A stretch of DNA of 64,000 nucleotides, from NCBI GenBank assembly GCA_914767715.1, contig OU612074.1, positions 19,888,062 to 19,952,061 on the forward strand, read 5' to 3'. Below are positions 38,901 to 52,500 of the stretch, piece after piece (position 1 is the first letter of the stretch; every line of letters begins with the position of its first letter). The notes under the pieces were generated by a model, which saw only the letters and a program-made list of their open reading frames with translations, was not told the origin of the DNA and did not search any database. Origin of the DNA: Membranipora membranacea (lineage: Eukaryota > Bryozoa > Gymnolaemata > Cheilostomatida > Membraniporidae). The position numbers and the translations under genes are program-made.

Positions 38901-39609
38901 GGATCTAAGGTCTGTACATTAGCCTAGCTATATTATTTTAAATTATCATAAATTATGCGGACTTCAAAATGTACCCTAAGATAAATCAAGGTCACTTTTT
39001 AGCGAACACCCCATGGCCTATAGAATTCCATGGTCTTATTCACTCTCAGCTTAAAAACCTAGTGCGTCCGTGTGCAATGGGTAGGACATGGGTCTTTCAA
39101 TCGAGCAGTTCGGGTTTGATTCCCAGCGGATCACGATGGAGTCAGGGGGGCAACCCCCATATGCTGCTGTGCCACATTAGTATACAGTCAGTAGACATGT
39201 ACCGATACAGAAAAAAACACAAGTAACATTAAGGAACAATATAAATTATGACTAAGATTTTGATGAAAACCATTGCATCAATACACAAAATTTGCCAAAG
39301 AAAAAGCTATCAAGTTTCAGAATGGAGATTCAGCAAATATACCAAAAACTTACACAAATAATTACACATGGCTAGCTGGGTAACAACAATGGGTAACACA
39401 GATTGGATTGTATTTCGATCTGCAGTGGAATGGCATTCTTACTTGAGTTGTTTCATAAACATGCGATGAGCGAGCTTAGTCAGTGTGAAGTCTTTCTCAA
39501 TGTCTTTGATTTTATCATCGAGGAGATGCTGGAATATGCGATTCTGTTTCTGAGCCATATATTCTACTCTGGAACTCTCCTTACCTATAGACGATCTGTC
39601 CACCACCAT
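35922..39609 (-). CDS. unrecognised charged, probably coiled-coil protein
   Basis: Exons, 5' to 3': 39609-39443, 38205-38091, 37791-37509, 37281-37107, 36901-36744, 36262-35922, giving about 412 aa. A likely 5' UTR exon ends with a CAG/GTGAG donor at about 39860. The first exon is a charged helix (MAQKQNRIFQHLLDDKIKDI). A Ser/Gln-rich acidic middle follows, and the last exon has a Lys/Arg/Gln-rich coiled coil (QRKKEKRKQQRQKIKK) ending near AARLQGKLQAFFDKPA. All joins fit except the start of exon 3. The obvious acceptor, just before a Met codon at 37803, is out of phase with exon 2. A weaker acceptor at 37791 restores phase, so this boundary is tentative, and the Met at 37803 could start a shorter isoform. 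I do not recognise the family. No membrane segment or enzyme motif is visible. Confidence 0.65.
36321..36333. repeat. G13 homopolymer
   Basis: Reads as C13 on the coding strand, 59 bases upstream of the acceptor of the last exon of the coiled-coil gene. Confidence 0.85.
39064..39133 (+). mobile_element. tRNA-Glu-like SINE head
   Basis: A box A-like stretch (TGTGCAATGGG, 39071-39081), a CTTTCAA anticodon-like loop (TTC, Glu) and a box B-like stretch (GGTTTGATTCC, 39113-39123) appear in tRNA order. Base-paired arms are decayed. A body of uncertain extent follows to about 39240. It lies in an intron of the coiled-coil gene. Confidence 0.6.
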
Positions 39610-42600
39610 CTTTATTCCTAGCTAAAATTCAGGTCCATGATAATAACATGATTGATCTAAAATGAATAATCACTGTTGCGCGTACAAACTAAGCAAAATA
39701 AGTTTATTGCGCTTGATGGGTCGACAGCATTCGCAAAACTCTGTCTGTGAACAACCTTACAAACTTCATTGTAAAAATTGCTATATTAGATTGAAATAAT
39801 AAAATATAGCTTGAAAAAAAGGAAAACAACTTTTGGATGCTAAAGTAGAAAAACTCACCTGAAACAACTGGTCCTTTTTAAACGCAAGGTAAATGATATC
39901 CTAACATTCGATCATAGAACTGTGAAATATCCGCTCAGTAGTATTTGAAGTTTAGAGAGGCTATCGAGAAGCCTAGCTTCCAATGTTAGTCGCTAGAATA
40001 ATCCAAGGTTCTAACGGCAACAGGTCGTTGAATGGTGAAGGATGTGCACCAACTCACTCCAATGCAAACCAGCCACTTGACACAGACGAAAAAACGATCA
40101 TGAAAATGTCATCATAGAATCGAATTAATCACATTTGTGAGGCCAGCAGGCTACAACGTTTACTATGCGGTGGTCGGCATGCCCTAACAGATGTATAAAG
40201 TAAAGCGTAGTAGGCCTAATAATTATGTCAATCTACTCTAGATTCAATGCCGAAGTGTAAATTAAGAGCAATCTAGCATATCAAAATACTCTTCTCATTG
40301 AAATCACTACCCTCAGGGATTGTGATATTTAATAGTGTTTTGAGTAAAGTTAAATAATTATTTTTGTATACTCTGGCAGGCAGTTTGTACACATTAATTC
40401 ATTGCAAGCTGTTAACAACAGCGTCATCATAAGCTTCAATTTCAATCCCCTGCTGTTCAAATATAGCTGATTGTTATGCTCTGTATTGAGCTGATGTATT
40501 GCATGTTTGCAATTTCCGTAATTAAACAGTATTAAGGACGTTTTTAGGTTTTTGTTCTCTGCTATAAAAAAACTGATTACATAAACGATGCACGACACTG
40601 ATTGAAAATGCCTAATTGATACCGAAATGTAAACAGCATTACGTTCTATGGTTATTTTTAGTGATGCATTTATTTTAGTAAGAGAAATCCTTGCTTCATG
40701 AATTCAGAGCTTAACCATGCTCTTATAAAACTTGTACTCATACAAACTATGCGGTATAATTTGCTTTTGGCTTCACAGCTTTCTGTGAAAAATAATTGCG
40801 ATACATCGACCACCCTGTGATTCAGTTGTTTGTGGGAAACATTTGATCCAGGGACTAGCATGCAATAATGCAATAATAAAACTGTATCATATGGATAAGG
40901 GAGCAAATTATTTTTCGATTAATTGCAATTGTCTTCTCCCAACATATAGGACAGACAACTTTCAAGTTAGCAGATATGTTTGGCTGGCTCTACAATGCAT
41001 TTTAGTTTTCCTTGGTAATTCCTGCCGTCCACCTTGAATTTAAAGAGATTTTGATTTTGCAGCATACTTGAGGTAAGAACACATCTGTGAGGGTAAAACA
41101 TGGAGGGATATCAATATCATCAATCGCTGAGAAGCAAAAACGCTGAGTGCAAATCCAGCCAAAGTGTTATTTGGATTGTGATCATCATGAAATTGCAACC
41201 CAAGGTGGTGTACATTTTTTTGCAGGGGGAATATTTTTCATTGCCAACAATCAGTGCAAGAGCACACCGTTTTGCTGTTGGGCTGAATTTCATAGTTTCC
41301 CTGTTTTTGTATATCCTCAGAATATAATCAACAACGAAGCATTTACAGTGCAGCTGTTCAATCTAGTGCTACTTATTTGCTATGCCATAATGGTTAGACA
41401 AACTTGCCATGGCAATTGATTTAGGATGAGTGTCCGTTGTTGTTTGGATGGGGGGCATCTATGATAATCATGCTCTACTGCAGAGATTATTATAGATAAT
41501 GTTCACCAGATTTTATCGTTACACTTGCTATCTCACAAGTGTACGTACCGCAGTCCTGTCTTAAAAGTCACCATACATGTAAGTGAAAGTTACTCTTTAA
41601 TTGATACAGGTGGTCTCTGCTGACATTTAATGTTTACCTTTTGGCTACACAGGGTGACTTGTAACTATGTTCAATGTATAAGGACTACTGTATTATTTTT
41701 GCAGGTTTACTTGTAAAATAAAACTGATAAGTATAGTCAGGTATCAGCTAAACTTACCATGTTTGATAAGTTTTTACCTCACTAGACAACTTTGCAAAAA
41801 AAGACAGAAGCGAAATAGATCATGATCGTATTTTGGTTAGGATTATATTGTTAAGTTTGCAAATATAATCAGCAGTGCAGAGAAAAGTTAGATACGCAAT
41901 TCAAAGTCGGTTTTCCCATTAAGTTTGTAACAGCATAATAACGAAGCTTTGAACAGCCTAAAAGCTGGTGGTACAATTGCTGACACAGCCAGTATTGACA
42001 GTAGGAGAGGGAGCGACTGTTATGTTGCATTCCTCGGAGTCAGTAGAGAGTTTGCATTTTCAGAATACTAAAGGATCGCTCATGATCCCTCTCCCATATA
42101 CTATCATGGGCCGAATATCGTATTTAAACTATGGGATATGTGGTTGGATTCGATGCAGGGCAAACTCTTCTTGGATGTGCTGTGTAACGCCTTGAAAATG
42201 TTGGGGTCGCCTCACAACCATTCCTGGCCTTCTCTGCAAGGCAATTAGCTCCATCTGTACAACCTCACTAAAAACAATGTAATATAGTTAGAACGATCAT
42301 AATTTGTCACAGCGAACTTTCATTTGTCTCCTCTTAATAGTTCAGAATAGTTTTATCTGATAAGATGTCAGGTCACCATGAGGCCACTGCTAAAACTTTA
42401 ACCCGTACATGACTCATTTTTCGGCGTGCGTGAGGATCATTCAGTTTAAGGGAAGGACTGTAATTTATTCGGCTGTGATGTCTTTTGCTGTGTCAAATCC
42501 ATATAAGTTATCGACCCTCATGTTGTTAGAAGTGGTCACAGAATCTGTAATATAACTGTATTTTTTATTCTCCCTAATTATATAACAACAATACGAATTG

Positions 42601-44144
42601 TGTGAGATTGAATATATTTTCACAGGCTGTGACCCAAATTCAGAAGGATCAGTGCACTAACAAGCTGCATGAAACTGACTGAAACTGTGAAAGCTTCATC
42701 CCGCAGCCAATAGGAATATGACAGTTGTCAATTAAGAAGATTCTGGTATAAGAAAGTTTAAGGTTTGTCTTTACTTTGACAAAAGGAAGACAACTTGAAA
42801 TTATCCCTCTAAGAAATCGCTTTTTCGAGCAAAAGCTTTCTTTCAACAGATTTCATGACATAACCCCAATTGTCCTTTGTTCAGGAGCATAAACAGGATT
42901 TGGTTGAACGGCAAAATACCATCTCCTTTGATAGCTTTCCATATAACTGTTTTTAATGCTTACGCTGAGACTTGGAAAATAGAAATTATTATTGATTATC
43001 TTATGAGTCTGAAATTGACATTAGGGACACGGGGAAAACTGTTTCTTGGACAATAGGGAAAACTGATTATGAAGCCTGAATTATTCGTAAAGCTTTTGAT
43101 ATCTTAAATGCTAAATGACTCCTCAAGCAGTGATGAATCATTATCATCTGCAACCAGAAGAGCTGTACTCTTCAAGATATTCTCATAACCACAGCAGGTG
43201 CCAAATGCTAAGACAATGGATTGAGGTATTTAAAACGATAGAGCAATTAAACTTTACATTTCCTTAGCTCTCATGCATCGCACCTCCATGAAACTATCCT
43301 TGGCCACGCGGCTCTTTAACTACTGCTGCCACTCAGGTAAATTTGTGCTCATTGAATTCTGTTTAGATTCAAGATAACTAATTGATGCTTAAATCTCAGA
43401 ATTGTCACCTAAAGGAGCACAGTGAATAGGTAAACATAGCACTCTTTTGGTGGATTTGATGTCTGTTTTGGCAGCTGCACACTGTTGCCATTGTGGCCTT
43501 TTGATAGTCTAAAAAATAATCATGAAGAATTTTTGGTCAGTAGTGTACTTGCTGGGTAATGTGTGGTTATTATGATCTGTGACAAAATCATTTATCATAA
43601 CTCCGGCTGTTATACCCTCTTTTCAGCCAGAAAATATTCAATGCCATGAGCTGCTATGCCAGGGTTGCTAACACTACAATTTTAGTCGCGGAACACAACT
43701 TTAGGGAGTAAACAGATTTTTCTCTCTGAATTTTTTGTGAACACAAACATACCACATATTTATTAATAATGGCTAGTTTGTTAGGTACAATACCTCTTTT
43801 ATTTCCCCATTGTGTTATATATGAATCATGCTGTCTTGCTAGCTCCATAAGCCTGCTTCAAAACGTGATACTCACTAGGAATAACCACTCGAAATGTAGT
43901 TCAAAACCTATATTTCAATATATATATATCATTTCTGTCAAAATCTAAGCATTGCAAACTTTCTTACAGGCCTGGATAGAGCACCAATTGAAATTTCCCC
44001 CATTTTTACTGCACATTTCCATTGCCAACATGGACACCATCGAAGTCTATAACTGCATTATGCTTTAGATTTTATATCATTTTATTTTTCGAATTTCAAT
44101 TCTTTACACATTTGAAAATATTTCTACAGTATTCTACAACTCAC

Positions 44145-44253
44145 CAATGCAATAGCTCAGCTTTTCCAGCTTGTTTTTGATCAAATTTGTAATTTCTTTT
44201 TCTTCGAGCGGTGGTTCAACAGGCCCATCATTGGTCAAATAGGGGTGTTGTAC
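44145..44253 (-). CDS. orphan coding-exon candidate
   Basis: On the minus strand a pyrimidine-poor AAGTAAG acceptor opens a 36-codon frame containing HPYLTNDGPVEPPLEEKEI and NLIKNKLEKLSYC. It closes at a consensus GTGAGT donor in phase 1. The composition (Pro-Glu linker, then Lys/Leu helix) looks protein-like. I found no phase-compatible partner exon nearby: joining to the coiled-coil gene gives an early stop. It could be a relic, an alternative exon, or part of a gene with exons I missed. Confidence 0.3.
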
Positions 44254-45002
44254 CTTACTTATTTTCTCTTTTCTTAAAAAGGTTATTAGTTTGCCTGCTG
44301 TAATTAGCATTTCTGCTTCATTGCCAATTGAAGCTAGGACAATTACCCATTGTTGTGTATGCTATTCATGGTCCTCAGCATACTACAAGTCAAGGCCATT
44401 GTGGGGGAAAAGTTTTTTGCAGGGAGGAAAAAGGTACATGATGTGTCGCTGCCAGTCCATACGCAGGAAGGGTTTTGAAATCAATTTTAGGTTGTCGTAA
44501 TGACAAGGTTAGTGTCACTATTCAGGAATGAATAAATTGATTGAATGAGTTCTGGTATGAATGGTTCACAGGTTGGCCTGAAATAATCCCTGGAACTGGA
44601 AAGGGAAAATCTTATTTTTCTTAATTTTATTTCATTGACGATCTTTTTATTTTAATTTATTTTATCTTTTCTTAAAGAGTTGGAGCCACACCAAAGAGTT
44701 ATAATTTTGCAATTATATCCTTTGTCCTTTATATTTATGAATAACATGTAAAAGTGAGCAGGCTTATTTGATCTGCTGGTATTTTTATTACTGAGCGCAG
44801 GCAGTCGACATGTGTCTATAATACACCATTAGTATGTTTGTTTTGTATATATTATATGGACAAGCAAAATATGTAGTATAAAGTGCACAATGTAAAACTG
44901 TATTTCACACACTGTAAATCACTGTTCTGTACAATTTCTAAACTTATCTCTCTCACACTTTCTGTCATACTAGGAAGTGAAAACATTTTCTGGGGCCCTG
45001 AA

Positions 45003-45016
45003 CCCCCCCCCCCCCC
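45003..45016. repeat. C14 homopolymer
   Basis: Fourteen C residues, then GCCC. One of several long G/C runs in this window. Confidence 0.85.
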
Positions 45017-45394
45017 GCCCTAATAGAAATTTTGTCAATCTACCAAATTTTTTTCAAAAACCTTGAAACAAATGGAAAAATCGCGCCAGTATTTGTACTG
45101 TTGTGTGATATGCAACCGCTCAGTGCTCTTGGTGGGATGGAGTGCGATCAAAATAGTGAGGGATTTCAATTATTCATATCACTTCTTACATCAAGCTTTC
45201 AATTAAATGTGAATACATTGATAGTTAATTGACACAAAGTTAATGTCCTTATTTGTGACATGGCTTGAGAATATAACCAAAAGTAATTTCATTGTAAAAG
45301 GAATCTGGAATCGCTCAGTTTGACAGAGTGCCATACTTTAGGCGCATATGTGTTCAAGGTTGTTGTGTAAACTCCTTTACTGTTTCATTTATTT

Positions 45395-45540
45395 CGTGGT
45401 TCTTTGCTCAGACCTTCCTACAAACCAGAGAGCAAGTTGGAGCAGTAATGACACCCTCGCCAAGAAGGCAATACTTTTATAGCTGAAGCCCATGCTTCAA
45501 ATTGTGGTATGCGACAGCACAACTAGCATTTTCTTAACTG
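45395..45540 (+). mobile_element. SINE body relic
   Basis: Contains CAGACCTTCCTACAAACCAGAGAGCAA-type sequence followed by GGAGCAGTAATGACACCCTCGCC, colinear with the body of the SINE at 7483-7640 and with 54375-54500. No tRNA head is recognisable. Confidence 0.5.
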
Positions 45541-46598
45541 CTAACTGCTTTCTGCTTATTCACGTTTGATGGCACTGGGCAGCCGCTTTTACATGAGTAT
45601 ACAGATAGTTCCGGTGTAGAATTGTAAACTGTACCCAACGCGAAAAAAACCCCAGGACCATTTACAATATTGCAAAGTGTCCCGGGGACATTTAACAATA
45701 CTGACAGGCTTGTTGGAAACTGCCCCTCCCCCTATTTTAAACTGTCTCCCATATTGTAATGTGCCCCCCTATTGTTACCTCGGTCAGCCCCTTCTCAAAG
45801 ACAAGACAAGACAACACTCCACGCCACCTAAACTCTGAGTTATATTTTTCCTTTGCTTGAGGCAATAATGAGTCTACTATTAGTAGAAACATAATAGAAT
45901 TTTAACGATATTTATTTCTACAACAAGACACTATCAAGATTTACTAATATTGAATTCTTAACTAAACTTTTCGATACCTTTGGAAACCACCACACCAGGT
46001 TCCATGTGCATAATATGTATTCACTTTTAAGAACTCAACCCACCTGATCAGACCTGATACAGTTACTCATTGCTGTTGAAGTATGTCAATGTCAAATAAG
46101 AAATAGTGAAATACCTGTGTTCAAGGGGCGTTTTTAGGAGAAATAGAATAATTTATTTATACAGCAAAACGGCCTCTTTATGTTGAATGTTATGCAATGT
46201 TAAGCGAAAGAGAAATAAGGAAGAAAAAAGAAAAAACAATCAATTAATTGCCACAGCAGGCTACAATCATTGAAAGTCTCATAAAAGAGAAGACAATGGG
46301 AGATCTAGATGCTAAATCTCTTCACAATATCTTTGTCAAAGAACATAAATATGCACTGAAATATATTGATTTATTTGTATAGCAATACTGCTACTGTTGA
46401 AATGATATACGAAAAAAGGAAGACTAAAAAGCAGGATTTTCAACGAAATCCTCCTAGCTTTCTTATCAACTAGCTAAACTAAAAGTTTACTGATCTTGTC
46501 TGTATCAAGTGACTCTAACCAATGAACTAACTCATGGTCAAGCAAGCAAACAAGCATTTGATCTTTGTGATTGACATCACTTCATGCCATTCTGAGTG

Positions 46599-49500
46599 CT
46601 ACCACAAAGAACATTTCTTTACTGGGTTCATTTTAGATCCAGCTGGACATTGAAAGGCTTCAGCAAATTCTGGTGAATTGGACAGCATTCCACGCACTCT
46701 ATAAATATAATACTACATTTTTTAAGACTTGTTTAACTAGTTCTGACTCCCTTTAGGTATTCCAACACTGACAAAATGTTGCCTGGGTATACCTTGTCTA
46801 TGAGCATCAATCTAGTCACATGTGGGATGAGGGTCGATTACTCAAAATGATTTAAATCCAGCGTTATGGTTTGCAACACAGACATTTTTCTTTACCGATG
46901 ATCATTATGCAATAGTTTAAGCAAAATATGGTGAAAATATGAACTTAGATATAATGTTAACAGAAGATGATATGTACATGAAATTTGTATACTGATTTAA
47001 GTTGAATTAAAACAGGCGAGTTAGAAGGTCAATCACTTACCTCAACAGCCCAGGCGGGTGTTTGTTATGACGTATTTGGCCTTTCAACAATGAATCTTCC
47101 CAGTTTTCACACAAATACTTTATAACAAATAAGAAATTTAGTTCAAGTTCCAGTTTGAATGATTCAGTATGATCAGTTATTGTACCTGAGCCTTAACCTT
47201 GCCTAATACTTCATCTAGTATATACCTCTTTCAAGATAAAATTTTGGGTCAGACCGAAACACTCCCTCATCATTAGCATTGGTTCCCATTTATAACTCAC
47301 ACATAAATGACACCATTATTCTTTTCAAACACAGCCTCCTCTACTTACTTTGCACCAACTTTAGGGATCTGGTTCAATTTAAAGACAAGGATAATCTTCT
47401 ATGCCACTTTCCAGCTATACCACCGCGTTCTATCTTATAACAATCATAAAAATTGATGATTCAATCATGAAGTGGTGTAAAAGCTCACCTGAGCGGATGC
47501 CAGAAAGAAGAGTTGCTTTGAGTTGAAGTCTTGCAATCCCGGTAGTCTCTGTCCCACACCATGCTTCTTCTCATATGCTAAGTAGGCTCTGAATGAGTGT
47601 TTCAAACCCCCATTATCAGCGATGTTCTCTGATAGGAACCTTCTCCCATCAATCTGTTATTTGAAAGTTACTAGTTTGAGTATTGTATAACGTTTGTGGA
47701 GTATGACTAGTGCTCATAGACTTAAAAATAATCCTAGACAGGACACTATATGGAGCATTAGCATTGAGGCACTGAGGCATTTAATTGTGGGCTATGTAAC
47801 GACATTGGAAAGTGTAGAAGCAATGATGCTATCATTGATTTACTATCCACAATCTAGGTTTTGTGTCGATAACTCAATCATTTTTTTTATCCGATTTTGA
47901 GTTTGAAAGTTACAATAGATTCAGCAGCTTGTCCTGAACACTTTGATACTGATTTTCAAATCCAAAATCTGATCAAAATTGATCGAGTTATTAACAAAAA
48001 ACCTGGATTATGGACAGTAAATCCATGATAGCATCATTGGTTCTACACCTTCCGATGACATAACGTCGCCCCACAAATAAGTGCCTCACTTCAGCAGTAT
48101 ATGGTGTCCTGTCTAGGTTCGCTATTAAGTCTATGCCAGTGCTCTTCTGATTGAATTATTATGGTAAGCAAATGGCCCTTTTATACATACAGGTCTGATC
48201 ATCATTTGAACCGGAAAATGATATTAAGTGCTTTTGTGGCAGCCATCCCAACGCCAATGTGACAAATACAGAACACAGAATTTTAAAGATCAACAGCACC
48301 AAACCACACCACTGTCCACACTTAATTTGTCTGATTAATGTCAAATTCCTTCTCACTTAACTCAGCAAGATTGCGTTTAACATGGTTTAGCAGGTTTAGC
48401 ATGACTAGTAAGAGTATTTCCTCCTATATATGGTCAATCCGCATTGTTAGCAGGTCATCATAGAACCACACATACCTATTCAATTTGACGGCCAAAGCTT
48501 TATTCAATTATTATGTCAAACCAAGTTAAAGGCTCCCAAAGACCAAAGCAATGTAATGCAGTAAGTTTGCAATGTTTCAACAATGAAGAAAAGCCTGGCA
48601 CTCCTGGAAAATTTATGTTGATAATGAAAGAATTAGTCCTCCTGCTCAGCAATGATGGAAACCTTGAGTGTGTACTGCAGAAGCGCATAACACTGTAACT
48701 TGAATCTACGTTAGATAATTTTTAAGGATGGATTTATTGTACAATGCATCCTGACGATCTGATTACATATTGTCTATTTTTGAATTTCTAAAAATGGGTA
48801 ATTCAAAAGATATTGATGGGGAGGATTGACATGGATTGTACAGTGCAAACCAGACATTTACTTCATACATTGTCGTGGGTGAAAATTTTTATTACCATAC
48901 ATGATGATCATCCAGAAGTACTATGGATTTTGTTTCATAAAAATGATGCATAACAACTGCAGAACTAGCTGCCTGATTATATATTGTTTTGGTCAATTTG
49001 TTGGGAGTATTTATGTTTCGCTTCAGGATTGACATTTAAGATGAGCAAACTAACCGATTGGTTGATTTGACGTATGATGTAGCTTTCATATTGGTCAATA
49101 AAACACTGCGACACATTGTTGAAAGACTTCACTTCATCATCAGTCCACCAGTTTTCACGTAAGCCTATCTTATTATACATGCGACCTGAAATATGCAAAA
49201 ACAGAATGAACCTTAATGTTAGCATAAACACTATTGAATTATCATTATTTCCCATCAATAAATAAGACCATCATCTTAGATACGATGAGGAAAGCACCAT
49301 GCACAACACGGAAAGCCTAAAAAATGGAGGGCTTTTTAGAGAGGAAAATAGAAATGCATGCCCTATTATTTCTGAGTTTGATATAAAAAAATCATGCAAT
49401 AGGTTAATGAACCTGAATAAAAAAGAGTCTATAATTGGACCAAAATCATGATGATTGCAATTCAACTACCAAGCAATACTGGAGAAGGTGAGAACATACC

Positions 49501-52500
49501 ACGGTTATCAAATCCATGTGTAATCTCATGTCCATATGCTGAAATACCATAATTAAGGGATCTACAATATAAAATATATTGTGTTGTTGTGGCATGCTTT
49601 CTTTAATCAGAGAAGCAAGTTATCTCGGCAAATTCTCTACACAAAACAAAAACAATCTAGATACAGTTAATTGATTATTGCTGAAAGGGTAAGCATTACA
49701 TTTTAAAGCTGCAATCTTCACAGCTTTCGCCAGCTCAACAGAGAAAAATACATAAAAATTCTTATACTTACTCAGGTCTGTCTGGAGACCAAAATGGCGG
49801 CTGAAACGATCCAGCTGGGAAAACTGTAAACATTTAATTAGGAAAATTTAAAACGCAATAACTGATTAACAGAAGGATACGTCTTGTGACTGGATGGTTT
49901 CTAAAATGTAGCCTTGTGGAAGCTGTCATGTCACTATTTTATGGCTTTGCTTTGCAAATGTGCACCAACCTGATTCATATATATAATATATATATATATA
50001 TATATGATATAGCGTGATAGATGGAGGTTGAGAGAAGTGACATTCACTTGTAAATCAAAACCTCATAATCTTATCAAATGCTATCGAGGAGCATGAAAAG
50101 CTGCTTCAAAAGTTGCTTTTGTATTTAATGTTTCATAGACAAGGAATGTGTTCAGAGCATAATGGATGTCAGATTCGGAATATTCATGCTCCATTACATC
50201 TGTCACCAATTTGCAAGGCTATCAGTATCATATACTAGAAGTTATTCCAAATAGTGTGTAAAAAGAATTCGGAGTTAAGGTGGGGATAACTCCAAAGTTT
50301 CGAAGACGTTGGTAGAGTTTAGTGATGATGTGTGATGATCTATATTGAGCTTGTTATAGTTATTTTTGGAGACAGAGGCTTGTATAGCTGCCTGGAGAGA
50401 CCCCAAACATACCTCTCTATAAGCTCATATGAGGGTTTAGAAGTTATAGGTCTAGATCAACAGCTTGATAAAATACTAGAATACTCAAATACTTAAAGGG
50501 ATTCTAAAGTTTCAAAGACTGTCATGCTCAAATGCCTTCAAACTGCCCTGAATAGGTTTAAAAGTATGTCCTAGCTTCAAATTTGACATTCATATTCAGA
50601 ATATTGGAGTTGTAAAAACCTAAATTTGTTTGACCTATATAATCAAGAAAATATAACCTAGATCAGATAACTCCTTCCTAAGACAATGGGTTATTTCCTT
50701 TCCTCCTGTCACCAAGAGCTAGTATTTCAGCCTACAGATTTACAGATTTGTTTATGATCCACTGTTGAAATACTCTGAGGTATTAAATAAAACAGTTGGT
50801 GAGCTCCGGTAAAAATAAAATAGGATATCATAAAAGTTTTGTAGTTTTGCAGTATTCGCCTTGACTAAAACATTGTCCTTCAGTCGACTCGAATGTCTAT
50901 ACTGTGACAACTGCCTCTCAGGTACTAACGTGTGGAGCCTATGCTCGCTGTTGCTGGCTATCTCGATAAAATGATTCTCATAAAGTGATTCACTAAAAAG
51001 TCTTAACTCAGGAATGGCTAGTGCTAATAGTCTCTCAGAATAATCCTCTATGTGGGGTAAAATAACTCTAGTGTACAATTTCTGAAATCGTTCCAAAGAT
51101 TTCAGCTGACTGTTAACATGGGGAAAAAGCAGAGCAGGAATACAATAAGTAAGGATTGATCGTATGTTGGCAACATGAAAAAGCACAAGTTTGTCACAAG
51201 ACACACCAAAACGTTTTAGCTGTAGCAGACGATAAAACTTCTTTTGGGCTTTATCAAGCACATAGCCAATATGGGTATGAAAATTCAAATATTGATCTAT
51301 GATAGCTCCTAAAAATTTCCAACTGGTAACAATTTCTACCAGGAAGAAAACTGTTGGAGGTTTGCTGTTCCAGCCTTAAGTGAGCATCATACTCTTAGTT
51401 TTATCTAGATTGAGCGTCATCTTATGCTCACTGCTCCACAGGATACCCCAGTCTACCATAGGTTGTAGATTATCATCTGTGGAGCAGGCGGCAGGTGTTG
51501 AACAGGTTATGTCGTTGGCGTACATGGTTAGAAAGTTAGCTGATGGAGGACTGTAGGAGTTGATAAAAGCCAGCCAGAACATTGGCCCTGAGAGTGTTCC
51601 CTGTGGAACCCCTACATGTATCGGTAATATAGTCTGAAATTGCTGATTTTATCCTAAAGCATAGCTGTCTTCTGGACATGAAATTTAGAGAAAGTCTCAA
51701 CATGTCAGGAGTCACACCGATATCTTGTAGGGCTTCAGCGAGTTTTGATGGTTGTAATGAATCGAAAGCCTTGCTTAAGTCTTTGAAAAGGACCTCAACA
51801 GCGTTGACATCCTTTTTGTCGAGCATACTGGTCCAGTGGTCTAGTGTATATATCAGAGCATCTGTTATACTTACTCCTGGTTGGTATGCAAGTTGTCCGC
51901 TACTGATGGATGGTAGAACCTGCTTGCGGTACTCATGCATGGAGAACTGTTCTGCTACTTTGCCGCAGTGGTATAGTAGACTGATGGGGCGGAAATCCTT
52001 ACATTTCCGGGGAGTTGGCACTTTTTGGATAGGAACTACCTCAGCCATTTCCGGTTCTGCTTCTGTTTGAACATGGCATTTATAATATCTGTCATAGGAT
52101 TGCATATGAAATCAGCAAGTTCCCGACTGATCCAAGGTGGAAAATCAGCAGAGTTAACAGATTTATTTGTTTTTATCTTTGACAGTGATGATCTAACCTG
52201 CCCTATATGTACTGTGACATTTGAGGTGCCATCTGGGATCGTGTTATCAATATTCTGTAGCTCACCTCCAACACGGACAAAGTGCTCATTCAGACTCTCA
52301 GCTAATTCAGAGTTGTCACACCAAACACCATCGATTAATCTGCAGTCAGGTGTAGTTCTATCCTCGCCACATAACTTGTTGACACTCTTCCACCATCTTC
52401 CATCACTATTTCCCGAATCACAAATCATTGACAGTTCATTGCTATCAGTTTTTTAGTAGCTCCGATAGATACTCGTATCTTTTAGATTTTTTCTTTCTGG

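Larger units (their letters stand above)
39860..46598. other. gene-poor stretch of about 6.7 kb
   Basis: Read on both strands, no gene model could be built here. It holds the likely promoter and 5' UTR exon of the coiled-coil gene at its left end, an orphan exon candidate at 44145-44253, a C14 run, a SINE body relic near 45.4 kb, and the 3' UTR of the M13 gene at its right end. Open frames of 60-90 codons here lack splice partners or recognisable motifs. Confidence 0.6.

Noticed and set aside
41051-41060. 10-base microexon between TTTTGCAG and GTAAGAAC
   Set aside because: Both sites fit consensus, but no partner exons exist on the plus strand nearby.
41968-42195. 75-codon plus-strand frame with Cys/Trp-rich end
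   Set aside because: No flanking splice logic, no start context and no family resemblance that I can see.
51678-52456. Two plus-strand open frames of 130-143 codons
   Set aside because: Antisense to the LINE reverse-transcriptase region; no domain or splice support.
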